Below, piece after piece: positions 38,484 to 53,778 of a DNA stretch of 64,000 bases. The DNA is from Anisakis pegreffii. Taxonomy: Eukaryota; Nematoda; Chromadorea; Rhabditida; Anisakidae. The position numbers and the translations under genes were made by a program. Where the stretch lies: assembly GCA_035041965.1 (NCBI GenBank), contig JAPYMA010000896.1, forward strand, positions 1 through 64,000, given 5' to 3'. How positions within the stretch are numbered: the first letter of the stretch is position 1; every line of letters starts with the position of its first letter. The notes beneath the pieces were generated by a model. That model had not been told where the DNA came from. It saw nothing but the letters and a program-made list of their open reading frames with translations, and ran no database searches.

Positions 38484-39550
38484 TTTGTAAATTCGTTGAG
38501 GCTTTTTAAACATGCCAATCTCACAATGTTCTCTTTTCAAACTCTTTTTTCCATACGAATTCGATGTAATAATTCAACTACGTGTGTTTCGAATCGTTCT
38601 GTGATGAACTTGGAACTGTGAACAATCTGATGCGATAAAGATATTTATTCTGATGAGAAGTTGCTAAAATTATAAACGTTTAAAATGAACGTCAATTTCC
38701 TGGCAACACTTCGTGCATCTCATTTTTCCACAAAATAGTCATGAAAATAAGAAAGCGCATTGCAAAATCACCACCAAAATGTCGAAAAAGTTTATTCAGA
38801 AAAAAATCGATAGCGATAATCATAATGGGACAAGAATAATCAAGATAATGGAGTGGTGGTGCGGTAGAGTATAAGTGGAAATGAAACGAGAATATTCGGG
38901 AATCAATCCGGTATATACAACGACAGATAACAAAAAGCGATTAAGAGATTCATCGATACAACGAACGAACGAACGAACACAACGGACAACACGAACGACA
39001 CCACAAATAGGAAATGATACGTGAAATCGAGTAGCATAAATCAAACGAGATGAAATGCTGGTGGGTCATCAGTGGGAAACTGTGCAAAGTATGGAAAATG
39101 AGAATGTTTCATTGCTTGTTCCACAACTAAATAAAACAACTTAAATTCAGAAATGTAATTTTGTCGGAATGAATGCAATTACGCATTGCAACCGTTCGCT
39201 ACATTAACAAACAAAGCAGAGTAACTGATGTAAGAAAAACGAATGAAAGAATGAATATAAAACGATGTTATTTGAAAACACCGTGAGGCAGTAAAATACG
39301 AGGAACGATTGATTGTTTCGTATTGTTGGGTGGTTACTGGTTCGAAGAGAGACCATCTCGATATGGAACAAAAACGCTATGAAATAATATCTCTATTTGA
39401 TTCAATGTAAGATTGTAACAAATACTATTTGCGCAACAGAATATTTGTTTTTGGTTTTCTATGTGATCCAATTGGATTTGGAAACAAAAGGAATATATTA
39501 TGGAACAGAACAAATGAACTGAAATTACTCAGTGGGTGATACAATACTAT
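38484..39550. other. Convergent intergenic region
   Basis: Lies between the 3' end of the plus-strand Ig/FN3 gene and the 3' end of the minus-strand H3.3 copy 1. It contains an (ACGA) tetranucleotide run at 38961-38978. No gene recognised. Confidence 0.55.
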
Positions 39551-40365
<815 letters not shown>

Positions 40366-43300
40366 TTATCTGATTATTTTTTGACACTGACGTTGATCAC
40401 TGAAATGAGAATGCAATGCAAGGTTATCTCAAAAGAATCGCGCTTGTAGCGGTCACGGTGATACAGCAAACGATTAATCTCAAATAGCTTTCAGTTGGTC
40501 ACTTAAATCAGCTAAAGAAAAACTGATGTTCGAACTCTTCAAATTTACGAATTAAACAAACGTTCACTTAGAATCTAACGATGAATTTAGATTCACGATA
40601 GTTTTTTCACTACGAATCATTTTTAACTGGATGAGGAATTGAGGAAAAACAATACTCAAGTCTGCTTAATAGCAAAGTGCATTTTCGGAAACATAAGTGA
40701 CTTGCACTAAAATGAAGGTTGTATTCATTAGTCATGAAAAGTGTCTTGAAATTAATGATGTAATCGAGAAGACTGAAATCATGAACTAGATTTCAGGATG
40801 ATAACTGAAAAAGCAATTATTCATTTCGTTCCGATTACGTGCGACTTGATGGGCTGAAAGTTTGGAGGTGAAGTTTTTTATTGCTGAAATCGCGGAAGCT
40901 GTTAGCGATGAATGAATGCAATTGCAAAAAATCATGACTTTGCCACATCTCATTGACCTCAATTAAACTTCACTCCTTTGAAAATTCCGTTAACAATATG
41001 AGAGGAACTTTTCAATCGTGCTATTAAGATCGCATATCACGCGCATTATTCGAATACCATTACGATACATTACACAGTGCGTTTGTTCATTTGCATTTTA
41101 ACCGTTTAGTCAAACATCGAAAATTTCCTAACGACACTAACCAATAATTCATATTTTATGCCATTCAAAAGCCACTCTAAATTAAAATGTTGCTTTTGAT
41201 ATGTGTATGTGATGTGATCTTTCAACGGATCACCTAAATCAATTTTAACGAATCTCATTTATTGTGTAGCCCTAACCTTCATAGACACAAACTCTGCAAA
41301 TGGTTTTACATGTTTAAGACTGAAGATACCTAATCAATGAAACGCTGTCTTGCAATGGGTGATATGTCTGCTACCATGTAACAGTCATTTTAATAAAATT
41401 AATTCCAACGATTCTAGATGTTTTCAAAAAAACTAATCCTTAAGCAATCTCTGTGTGCGCAAATTCATTAACAATTGAAATCCGTATGACTGTAGCGACT
41501 ATCACATGAGGATGCGAGCATTGTGTTTACAATGCGATAATCAGATTAGAATTTGTTTTGTCACGAACTGAAGTGTTTTAATGAGTTCGCCCGAATGAAA
41601 GTAAATCAGATTTATCTTTTTTCTTATTTTCAACACCAAAAATCAGCTGATTTGTGTTGCGAAACAAAAGTATCACTTGCGATATTCACTCCCTCCGAAA
41701 TACCCATCAGTCTTCGAACATTTTTCGCTCAAAATAGTCCAAGTTGTTTATCTAGACACTGCGAAAGTGACCCGATCTTCGTTCATTAACTCTCTCGTTT
41801 CGGCCTGTCAATCTGAGCGTATGCCACAACACACACTCTACACCACCTAGTTGTCCGCCTCTCTTCAAAATCTCTACTCTCTGTGTGTCACCGTTTGTCT
41901 AATAACTCTCTGAAGCATCAAACACGTTCTAATGAATGGCGATCAGCTATAGAGCGCATCAAAATGAATGAGAAGAAAAATATTAATACATAATTTTACT
42001 GATAAATGAATATTTTAACGAGCAATTTCGACGACAACAAATTAATGAATACCTGATATAAGCATGACTGAGTGATTTAGTCAGAAGTTAGCTTTTTCGA
42101 ACAAACAAAGTTGTTTAGAAAAGTGACAATTACTAAAACACAAAATAAAGCAATATTTTCAAAATATTTTAAACGTTTTTGAAGTGTTCTAGAAGTGGTT
42201 CAATGATACAGATGCAAGTAAACGCTCTGATTCGAACGAATCAAATCAGAAACTGAAACAACTGTTCGGGTATTGCAGTCAAGAAACCGGAAGAAGTGAT
42301 CCGAAAGGAAAGCCGAATAAGCGTATAATAATAAATAGTGATTGTCGCTGTTGGTCTGGTGGTGGTGTTGTGCTCGATCTGGATTTATGTTAGTTGATGC
42401 TCAGAAAGAGAAGAACCGCCGCCGTAGTGCATTCGATAACCGGTGTGATACTCAGTTGTTATATCGATTGACAGCCTGATGGTGGACCGACCGACCGCCC
42501 GAGTACGGTGTACCCTGCAGACATCGACTTCTACATCGGTCACAGATATATATATATCTATCACTGTGCTCTGCTATCAACGCTGCTATCAAATAACCAA
42601 CCCCGACTAGGTACTGTGTGACAACACTAAATTCTTCTTCAATTACAAACACCCGAATTACCGCGATTTTTGAAGTGATCGTTGTGCGTCTTGTGTGCAG
42701 TGTTCGTTCCATTTTCTGTGTTGGTTATCTGCCCAACAAAATCACATACACAACCTTATATCAATTTTCATGCATCTCACCATCTTACCACACCATCAGC
42801 TTTATTACACCATCAGCAAACACGCCTAGTCATCACTCACAAACCCCTTTGTTAAACCACACGCTTACTAGAAAACCATCCATATTCTCTCGTGCACTCG
42901 TGTGATTATTTATATCTGCTTCTCTGATTTCCCAACACTATTTAATATCATCCATTGTTGGATTACATTGAAAATTATTGCAGCAACAAAAAATCTTAGA
43001 CTCGACAATCACAGCAACTTCAACCAATGGAATCTGAACCGACTTACCCATCCATCTAGGAATAGCCAACCCAGAATCTGCCCCCATCACGTGTCTATAC
43101 AAGCGATTAGCGCACACGCGCATAAGTGGCCGTCGCGTGTGTGTGTGTGTGTGTGAACGCAGTCAATAGAATTATAGCGCATCTCTCTGAATGAGTCGTC
43201 TAGTGCGCATCCATCCGGCTGCAGTGCCCTAGAGCCTGCCGCATCCGCTCCCTCTCCTATTCCGTTGTGCCGCATCTGCGCATTCCGTTGTAGCGAGCCA

Positions 43301-44789
43301 TCAATACGCCCTAAACAACGCTCCTCCCCCCACATTAATTCAACAATTCAAGTGCTATAGACACATCATTAGATGCGCTAGCACACTCAAGCGAATGCAC
43401 ACCGTTACAACACTCTCGCACAGCACTTACACTCAAACAATCGCACTATGCTCTCTTCTCAACACAATATTTTCCACAACTGTTTCTACTCCTCCCGTGT
43501 CCCCCTCAGCGCCAACTTGATACCCCTATCCAGTACCCCGTTTGTTGTCTACTTGCCAATTCGTTACACTTCAAAACATCAGCAGCTCGCTCATCACACA
43601 TCGCCTTAACAACATCCTACTTCTATTGAATGACGTCTGAAAGTGACGTATTACTACGCAACGCAGTGTGAGGTTCAACATAACATAAGAACTGTCGAAA
43701 GTACAATGTTTCTAATGAGTAAAACTGGACTTAGGTTTGGGCTTAAGCTGCACATTACGTTGCAATATCATATGTCTAGAATCCTTATCAAATCTAAGTA
43801 CATCACAGTTGTACCAAGTGATTTGCATCAGATTCTAACATATCATAACGGCGCATCGAGAATTGTCAAGCCAACAAAGGAAATGATGTTCAGTGAGACA
43901 ACTAATGCTCATGGCAATAAACATGTGCCCACGAGACAGCATGCCTGTTCATGGTAATCAACTTTAACCGAAATAACCAACGCACAATTCATTCAGATAA
44001 GAACCCCGTACACATGTTCAAAGTATCACTGAAACTTTGAAGAGATTTCTGCAATGGACATCTCATTTAACAAATCTTATATACAGATGCATTAGAATTA
44101 TTTTTGTGCACACCAAACGTTGCTGATGCAGGATACATGTAGCCGAATAAATGTACATGGCAATGAGCAGTGAACGATCCTTCACAACTGACCGATACCT
44201 TACCGTGAATACTTTGATCTCTCTTATTATCGTCATCCTCGTTTCGTTCCAAGCAACTTGACCGATTCATACAAAAACACTCGACTACAATCAATCACTT
44301 CCAAGTTACGAGCCTAATTTCACATTGATTTTATGCTCGTCATGGAAAGTTTAATCTAATAAATGAGAGCTTTAGAAGCAAATTTTCATTTGTTACCATA
44401 CAATTTTTTAATAGTTAATGAGAAGTAATAAAATTGACGTGTTCAGTGAAGTGTTTTAAGGACAACTCAAGGTGAATGATAAGAGAGTTTTATTATTGAT
44501 TATACATGAATTTACAGTTAATATTGAGATGGATTGATTCGCTGGATTATTGAGACGACACATCAATAACACTGTGAACTTGTGATAAAAATACATTGTG
44601 CTTAAAATGGAGTGGTGCAGATCTGTTGACTTGAGGAATTGTTACTGAATTACAGAAATGAACCAATTTTGCAGCTGACCAACGAAAACTAGCTAAAAAA
44701 TGCTTTGGTCACATTTTCAAACAGATCGTTTCGTAGTTTCAAACAGATGTGGAGGTACTTCAATGAAGCGAGAAAGGTTGGTTGCACAG
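40366..44789. other. Intergenic region between H3.3 copies 1 and 2
   Basis: Includes the copy 1 promoter side (right of 40365) and the copy 2 3' flank. From about 42600 to 43630 the plus strand is strikingly poor in G and rich in A and C. A 16-nt palindrome AGATATATATATATCT lies at 42544-42559. Open frames such as 43643-43957 resemble nothing known. No gene seen. Confidence 0.5.
43137..43155. repeat. (GT)n microsatellite
   Basis: Nine to ten GT units, flanked on the left by CGCGTCGCG-like sequence. Confidence 0.95.
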
Positions 44790-44961
44790 ATCGAAACAAA
44801 TCAAAACACCGAACGATGGCGAGACTGCACGCCAATTTTCGAAAGTGGTACGTGAGGCAGTGGATGTGCAGAGAATACATTGATGAGGTGCTATTGAAGA
44901 AGCAATTTTGCCGTTAAGTAATAAATTGAATTGATGAAAAACAGTACAACGAATTTTGCGG
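44790..44961 (-). repeat. 3' flank of H3.3 copy 2, duplicated at copy 3
   Basis: The sequence immediately after the copy 2 stop codon aligns with 50240-50397 after copy 3 (shared GAGGCAGT, CAGAGAATAC, GATGAGGTG, TTGATGAAAAAC), roughly 75-80% identical near the gene and weaker outward. Copy 1 lacks it. Probably 3' UTR plus flank. Confidence 0.75.
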
Positions 44962-45752
<791 letters not shown>

Positions 45753-48614
45753 GTGATTTACGTAGAAACTTTGCGATTGGAAATTCTGAAAAAATCATAA
45801 AGCGAAATTCAAAAATGAATATGATCTAATGAACTAGCCGCGAATTTGAGCAATGTTTGATGCTATTTTCAGCAATAAATTTCATTGATCGCACGGTCAA
45901 TTCAGTGATGTTCAAGGACAAAGCTGCGCGATTAGCTGTACACTTATTTCAGTAAATGAAATTTCTGTCCAAATTAAATTCATCGCGCATTCGATGAAAA
46001 TTATTTCCTAACTCATTTCAACGATTCTTTCACTACATGAATACCGCAGTATTTTGAATGGTACGCCCATATCATTCAGTTTTTGTCGTTCGTTTAATGA
46101 CGATTCTCGTTGCTTAGTTTTCCGCGAACACTCATGTTTAGACTTAGGCAAACGTTTGGATGAAGTCCCTCTTAATTCTTCGATATCGAGAATAACGACT
46201 CTAATGAAACGTTAGTAGAGCTTCATAATGATTTCCTTCTAACGCATCTAATCTGTTGGTTTTCATGAGTTTTTACGAATAGAATTTAATTGTTCGCAAT
46301 GAATGCAGTTTAGTTCTTTACGATAATATCGACAACACAACGGAATCTGTGAATGCGCATACATAATTCAGTTTGTATGCACTGAATCCGCAACGAAAAA
46401 CAACCTCAATCGCACATACTCCAAATTCGCGAGTGAGGAGTGTAACTGTGATTTTTGCGAAGTGACACTTCAGAGATACAACGCAAACTTATCACCTCGT
46501 AAGTTTTCCTCTAGGATCTCAAAACCAAATACTAGTTTCGTGTACGGTTTGCGGAGGAATGTTTCAAGTTTAACGTAAACCATGTACAAAAGCATTGGCA
46601 ATCGGTAATAAGCTATCGTTTCAGAATGGCACTTCTTCATTTTATGCTCACATATCGACTACGTCTACGTCATTTCGAGTCACTTTTCAAAGTGTCCATC
46701 TCGCAATTTTGAGGGATTCAAACCTCGAGAACACTATCAAAACGTCAAAACATTCCATCAAACATCATAAAAGCTCCCGCCAATCCGATTTCATTTATCT
46801 ATAAGAAAACTATGTTTGTCTAGATTCTTACTACGTGCACATCTATACACCTTTCACTGACGTCTATCTCTCTTCATCTCTCATGATGTCATATTGATCG
46901 CTGGCTGCACCTCTTCATCGCACAATACTAAACGTATGACCCTCATCAGTTGTCTTCGTATCTGATTCTCCACAACGTATTATCGCTAGTTGTTCGATGA
47001 ACGGACGAAAAAATGCATGATTTCCATTTTTCGACGAAAATTTTAGGAAAGAGTTAAAATTGGTGGGTTTTTGAGATAATCTCATTGGGGGTGATTAACA
47101 TAAGAGATGACGAATGAAGAACTGAAGGGACTATTGATAAATAAACGAATAAGTTCATCAGGCAATTGCTTCGAACGCAACAACACGTTCTAGCTTCGGC
47201 GTTACTAAACACGACGACCTCTATAACACCACACTAAAACATCGTCTCAATTAATATCATATCACTTCATTCATTCGGATAATTAATTTCGATATTCATC
47301 ATTCATGAAAAGGATTCATCAAAAATCGAGTATTGTCTGCAGATTCTCGCAAAAATAGTGCCCACAAGTGAAGATTTCCATAAATCAGCCCGAATGCATG
47401 GCCGATATACGGAATATTCCGTTTGGATTTTAAGCTGATAAACAGAAGAGAGAGCAATTTAATTGTGATACTCAGTCAGAGATAAATACATACATATATA
47501 GACGTGGTATTGATTGAAGAAAGAACGATGAAAGAAAGATGAATATATTCAGTTATTATTTGTTATTAATATTCAAACGTTTCCTCCGGTTTCTTGATTT
47601 CGAATTGTACCCGTGCACCTCTGCTCGCCCATCTCGAATTTGCATCGTCTCAGTACCATTGCCGTATCCGTCAAGCCGGCTCTAACTGATGCGAGTGTAT
47701 TTCACTTGCATTACAACAAACCATTCATCCTCTCGAAACATCCATTCTTGTGAATTGATCGTATTCATTGAATTTACGATGATATCGAGGTTGGGTCGTT
47801 TATAAACTGTGATAAAGACCACATATAGAATGCATGTTCTTTGCACTCAAGCGTTTCTCACCCAGCAACATCGCTAATTTGAATCAACAACTGATTGCAT
47901 CACCATCGTCAAATCGCTCGATCACACATTTTCAAATCCATAATCCTTCTCCTCCGCAACATTCACTTTGTACACTCCAAATTTGAACGATTCAACTAAT
48001 GACTAACAACATCGCCGTGATTATCAACTGTTAACTGTCAAATAACTCGAGCATATAAAGATAAAAAATGCATGCTGTACTGTTCCACCACTTACTTCAC
48101 TCAACCTTTTTTGTGTAATTTTTTGAATTTATTTGTGCTCACACATGCTCACCGCATGCATACTCATTCATAACAGCATATGGAACGTGAATGAATAATT
48201 TGTAAGCGTAAGGAATAGTAAATGTAATTAATGAATGCCATACAAATTTTTGGCTCACCACATTCGACAAAAATGTGATTCATTGAATCGTGTGAAACAA
48301 CTGCAAAACGGAATCGCTATAATGCTAATCAATACAATTAACAGTGAAAATTCAATTCTGAAGCAACTTTTTTAATTCAGTTCAAAATTCCAGTTTACCT
48401 CTTAAAGTACACGAATAAAACCAGAATTCCGACTAACGGATTATAGATCTGATCATTGCTCTCTTCATCTCATTCTATGGATACACAAAACCAACATTGC
48501 GGGTGACCTTTTTGTATTAAACTAAACTAAAAACCGTTGTTCTTCAAACAACAAAAACACTTGACCAATAACAACAATCTCAAGTTTCCATTAGAGGAGT
48601 CTTCGCCTCTCCCA

Positions 48615-48735
48615 AAAATCAACTAATCACCGACTGTGGCTTACTCACTCACGACAAATGAAAATTTCTAATTTCTCAAGCCACCAACATTTCGCTGTTA
48701 TAGGAACGAAGGTTCAAAAGAGCACTGAAACGATC
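48615..48735 (+). repeat. Direct repeat, copy 1 of 2
   Basis: About 120 bp starting ATCAACTAATCAC and containing CCACCAACATTTCGC and TATAGGAACGAAGGTTCAAA. It matches 49253-49375 at roughly 80-85%. Interrupted by stop codons in the frame that is open in copy 2. Confidence 0.85.
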
Positions 48736-49252
48736 AGTATGGGCCATGGTGCACTGTCAAAAAGCGACAACTTTCTGATTATTATTCAAATTTACCGAAC
48801 AATGACAACAAAGACAAAAGTACATAAACCAAGATATAATACATGAAGTCCAACCAATAATATGAAACAAATTCACAGAATCAAATTAGATGAACATTAG
48901 TCGAAATAAAAACTGTTCAAAAATGATACCAAAATCAGTATTGTTAACATCAGAGAGTGATTGATGCTCACTGCTAAACAAGACACACAAAGATTTCATT
49001 CCATAATTTCAAAACTGATTACCACAATGAAACCATCGCAGAATGACAGTTGTCCATCTATTTGCTATATTATCCAATTATTAAATTCATTGCAGACGAA
49101 CTCCCATCAAGCAATTTCAAATAAACTAATAAATCGTGATATTTGATACTTTCACTAACGACTTTATGAAACTTGCCTCATAACTACATATTCCAATGAA
49201 ATATATTTCGGTAATTTATTCCTAACACTCTCCCTCTTCAACAACATCCCCT

Positions 49253-49375
49253 TAAATCAACTAATCACTGACTATGGCTCACTCACTCACAGTAAATGAA
49301 ATTGTCGAACTTCTCAATCCACCAACATTTCGCATTGTTATAGGAACGAAGGTTCAAAAGACCAATCAAAACGAC
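49253..49375 (+). repeat. Direct repeat, copy 2 of 2
   Basis: Second copy, about 640 bp from the first. It includes a 63-codon open frame (from 49274, starting MAHSLTVNEIVELL) that is not open in copy 1. No family recognised, so the frame may be fortuitous. Confidence 0.85.
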
Positions 49376-50239
49376 TACAAAGATGAAGTTGGGAATATTT
49401 ACGCCGACAAATATCACCGATATAATATCGCGAAAAAATGGACAACATCATTCATATCAAAATAAAACTGATACGTGATAAAATATACGAAAAATTGAGA
49501 AAATATCAAAACAACGAGATCATTTCATGTTTTGTGTAAAAAAGAGACGAGCTTTGAAATGAGGGTTACAACTGTAGAAAAAATATAGGGTGGGTATGCA
49601 GAAGAATGATATTTGAGTTAATTAAAAGGAATTGACAATATCTTGAACATAATCGACTCGAAAGACGCCGGGCATAGCCAAATAACGTCAACGAACAACT
49701 GCCGAGTTGATATTTTTTGGTGACAGCATGACCAACACCATCAAATGATAATTGAAAAAGGTACGATAAATGATAACAACTTCAATCAAATGAATTCACA
49801 CAATTCATTTAGACGGGTACAAACAAAAAGACAATTAAAACGGACCAGGACAGGCGAGTGGATCTGACTGCGAAATTAGACAATGTAATTACTACCGAGA
49901 TGATACCGACAACTGGATCGCAAGGGATGTAAATCATATTGTGTCAACCGAAGACATCGCAGTAATCTTTTCATGGATAATTTAAGAAATTTAACAACAT
50001 TCTCGAAGTGGTGAAGGAACAAAAAGCAAGTGATTATAACTGAATAGTAACGACAACTAAATGAAATGCTCAATTTTCAATTCTTGCAACATAAACCACC
50101 ACCGCTACCGAATCTTCCAATGACACGCTTCCTAAACTTATGCATTCGCAAGGAACTCAATGCTACGCCTTTACGATCAATTACTGGCAACCAATAATTC
50201 AACAACAATACCACAATCATCACCAAAAAGGCGCAGAGC

Positions 50240-50397
50240 AAAACATGAAAAATGAAACAGTAAAGACCATCGCACTGTCCGAATAATGGTACATGAGGCA
50301 GTAGATATACAGAGAATACGGTGATGAGGTGTTATTTGAGAAGCAAATTTGCCGCTGAATGATGACTTGATGAAAAACAACACAACGAAATTTGCAG
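50240..50397 (-). repeat. 3' flank of H3.3 copy 3, duplicated at copy 2
   Basis: Partner of 44790-44961. Similarity runs from the stop codon outward and fades near 50240. Confidence 0.75.
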
Positions 50398-51027
<630 letters not shown>

Positions 51028-52429
51028 CAGTGATCAGAGAACTTGAACGTCGAATGTAGAACGAACTGAAAATTCCTGCGTTGATTTATGATCATTTCAA
51101 CGAACCATTTCGCTAAGAACGTGGATGTGTAATTCACGAGAAAACGATAAACCTACAGTAGCTATCGTTTGCCTCAGAACAATTACATGCTAAGGATTTA
51201 TGGTTTAATCATGCAATCGTACTACATTTAGATAGTAAGTAATGTTCGCATCGTTTGAAATTTAATGCAGGGACATTATTTTATTAATTCACGGGTGGAA
51301 ACCTCAAGCCTGATAATATTAATTCAGCAAGTGTTAGAAGTAAGTGCTACTCAAACGCAAGCTATCAGAAATCAAAAGGTGGTCTGAGGAGAGTAAAATG
51401 TCTTGATATAACCAAAATAGAGTCTTATACACGATGTGAATATGGCTGATCCTACAGATAAAACAAAATGAAGTTGTAGTCCTCAGTACAGATTTCGACG
51501 TTATGATGAACAATGACGGTAATTCCTCTAGATGAATAACGGTAACTGGAAATGTATCAAGAGATCCACAAGGCACATAAGTACGGTCTGAATATCACTG
51601 AACGAGGTTACTAAGCCAGTACAAAAACGACATAGTGAATAAATAAATTGATGACGTAACTGTGTTACATCATGCGACGATATGAAGCTTCCATAAAAAG
51701 CAATGGAATCAAAGAATTTAACTTTTTGGATATGATACAATAAATTATGGTTCCATGAACAGACGAAAACCGCTTGGAAGCTATCCAACTACAGGACTAG
51801 TTACCTACAGTCCGCTGGCTTCCTGAATCGGTCAGTCCTTAGATCTCAGAACGCAACCTACTCAGGAGAGTATATGCATATCCACCTTAAACGGCTGAAT
51901 CCGAAACAATCGTTGGGCAAAAATTTGGAATTTCGAAAAGAAATACTCAGAAAAGCAGAACTTAACAATAATTCACAAGTATTTAAAAAAACACGATAAG
52001 ATTAAGAAACAGGAATTCCCTCATAAAAGTAAACCAGAACATAACAGCACCACTCTATTAACTATATTACTTAACTACAGTGAAATCGGTTTTGATCCTA
52101 ATCGGTTCAATACGCCATACTTTTCATTCAAAAAATGGTTTTATGAGCTGTATAACTATATCGATAAACGTTTTGCAATGAATTATGTCAAAAAAGTATA
52201 AAATCAAGCGTCATTGATCTATGATTATACTAGTGCCTTGCAGAAAATAACGGCTAAACTGATTATAGAAATGGCTCTTCTATTTGTTACTATTATTTAT
52301 TCATCCAGTGATGACGATCCCGCAAAGATTGTCGGTAATGACAAAGAGATGTGTAAGGTGTATGAGCAGTGACACTGGAAGGATGAACAATCGATATAGG
52401 TTACTCATGAAGTACATACTGATTAGCTG

Positions 52430-52586
52430 ATCCACCCCAACCAATACGCTCCCCGATATTTTTGTTGGTGCTCCCCCACCTCGCAGATGAACTCTTGGCG
52501 AGCTCTCTAACCAGCCTTTTTGGGGTGTCCCCACCCGACCAAAAATTGTTTCCCAACGAGCACTAGTTCTATCCTTACCCATACAT
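52430..52586 (-). repeat. GC-rich repeat, copy B
   Basis: On the minus strand from 52586 it contains GAACTAGTGCTCGTTGGGAA and then GGGG/CCCC runs, resembling copy A at 26678-26856 over about 60 bp (roughly 65%). In one frame both read V-R-x-E-L-V-x-V-G-x-Q-F. The other end does not match copy A. Confidence 0.5.
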
Positions 52587-53764
52587 AAACACACACTGCA
52601 AAAGCAATAACATAATTAGTTGTGGACCAATGGAAACACGAGTTTGGGTAGAGATAAGTGAGAAAAGGAAAACAAAACAAGTCTCGGCTGAAATTAGTGG
52701 GAAAACATGAACTGCTCAGAAAGCAGTAAAAACAGATTGTGATTAATGTGAATAGTGACGTGATGAAAACGAAAACATTGACACGATCTAGTAATTTCAG
52801 AACCGTTTCAACACAAAATGCAATCGACAAAACCTCCCCTCTACTTCTGGGATAGAAACTACATTATTCCGCAAAGAACTGATTGTGATCAGGATTGAAA
52901 GAGAATATTGGCACATAAATCCATCATGAACCAAAGTGTTTTACACATTGTACGTCACACTTAACATACATTATGTATAGCGTTCTAGTGCTCTGGAGTA
53001 GGCGACTCCATAGACTCTTTCTGATCTGCCGCAAATCATATCAGAAAACCACCCAAAAAAGACACACACGTAACCACGGTTAACTAATTCCCACCTATGG
53101 TGCTAAAGAACACGGGCACAAAAAAAGAACACAACGCACCTACACACTCAATAAAAGAAAAACGAAAGCGCACACAGCCCCGCGACCGACCAGCCACAAC
53201 ACCTCACGTCGCTAAAATGATCATGAGCAATGGCTAAACTGAGTTACTACTACTATTAACCACGCCCACTCTAAATATCTTCAGATGACTCGTAATTATC
53301 AACCACAGCAGCACAAGCTAACTGAGGTCATCAGCCTGTCAAGCGCATCCGAAAACGTAAGCTAGCTGAGAGCCCAAACTTCCTCATAGCTTTCAGGAGT
53401 AATCATATGTGCAATTCTTATCGACATACAGGTACGAGATAGATTCGTGTCGAGACTAAGCCACGTGTACAAGTTAGCTGGCATACGGCAGCTATGAATG
53501 TGATGTTATTGAAATACGTCAACGAGTGGAATGCTCTAAGCGATCAATGAACACACAACAACTAGAGGGATTAGGGTACGATGAAGCGTGATAAACAAAT
53601 CGGGGACATGATACCTACCTACCATTCCATGAATGAATTAATTATCATAAGGTGTACGATGAAGTATCGCAACGTTTACACACAAACAACGATGATGACC
53701 TCATAATCGTCGTAAGGTGACGCATACGCTTAACAACTCAATGATGTACATACATACACACAAA

Positions 53765-53778
53765 CACACACACACACA
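53765..53778. repeat. (CA)7 microsatellite
   Basis: Seven CA units, extended on the left by a looser CATACACACAAA run. Confidence 0.95.

Larger units (their letters stand above)
45753..50239. other. Intergenic region between H3.3 copies 2 and 3
   Basis: AT-rich with a C-rich, G-poor plus strand in places. Holds a pair of direct repeats (48615-48735 and 49253-49375). No gene, tRNA or transposon recognised; upstream elements of H3.3 copy 2 presumably lie just right of 45752. Confidence 0.5.

Noticed and set aside
42544..42559. Perfect AT palindrome as a possible operator
   Set aside because: Simple alternating AT sequence of this length is common in AT-rich DNA; no other regulatory context.
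43643..43957. 104-residue plus-strand open frame between H3.3 copies
   Set aside because: No recognisable family and no splice partners; treated as chance.
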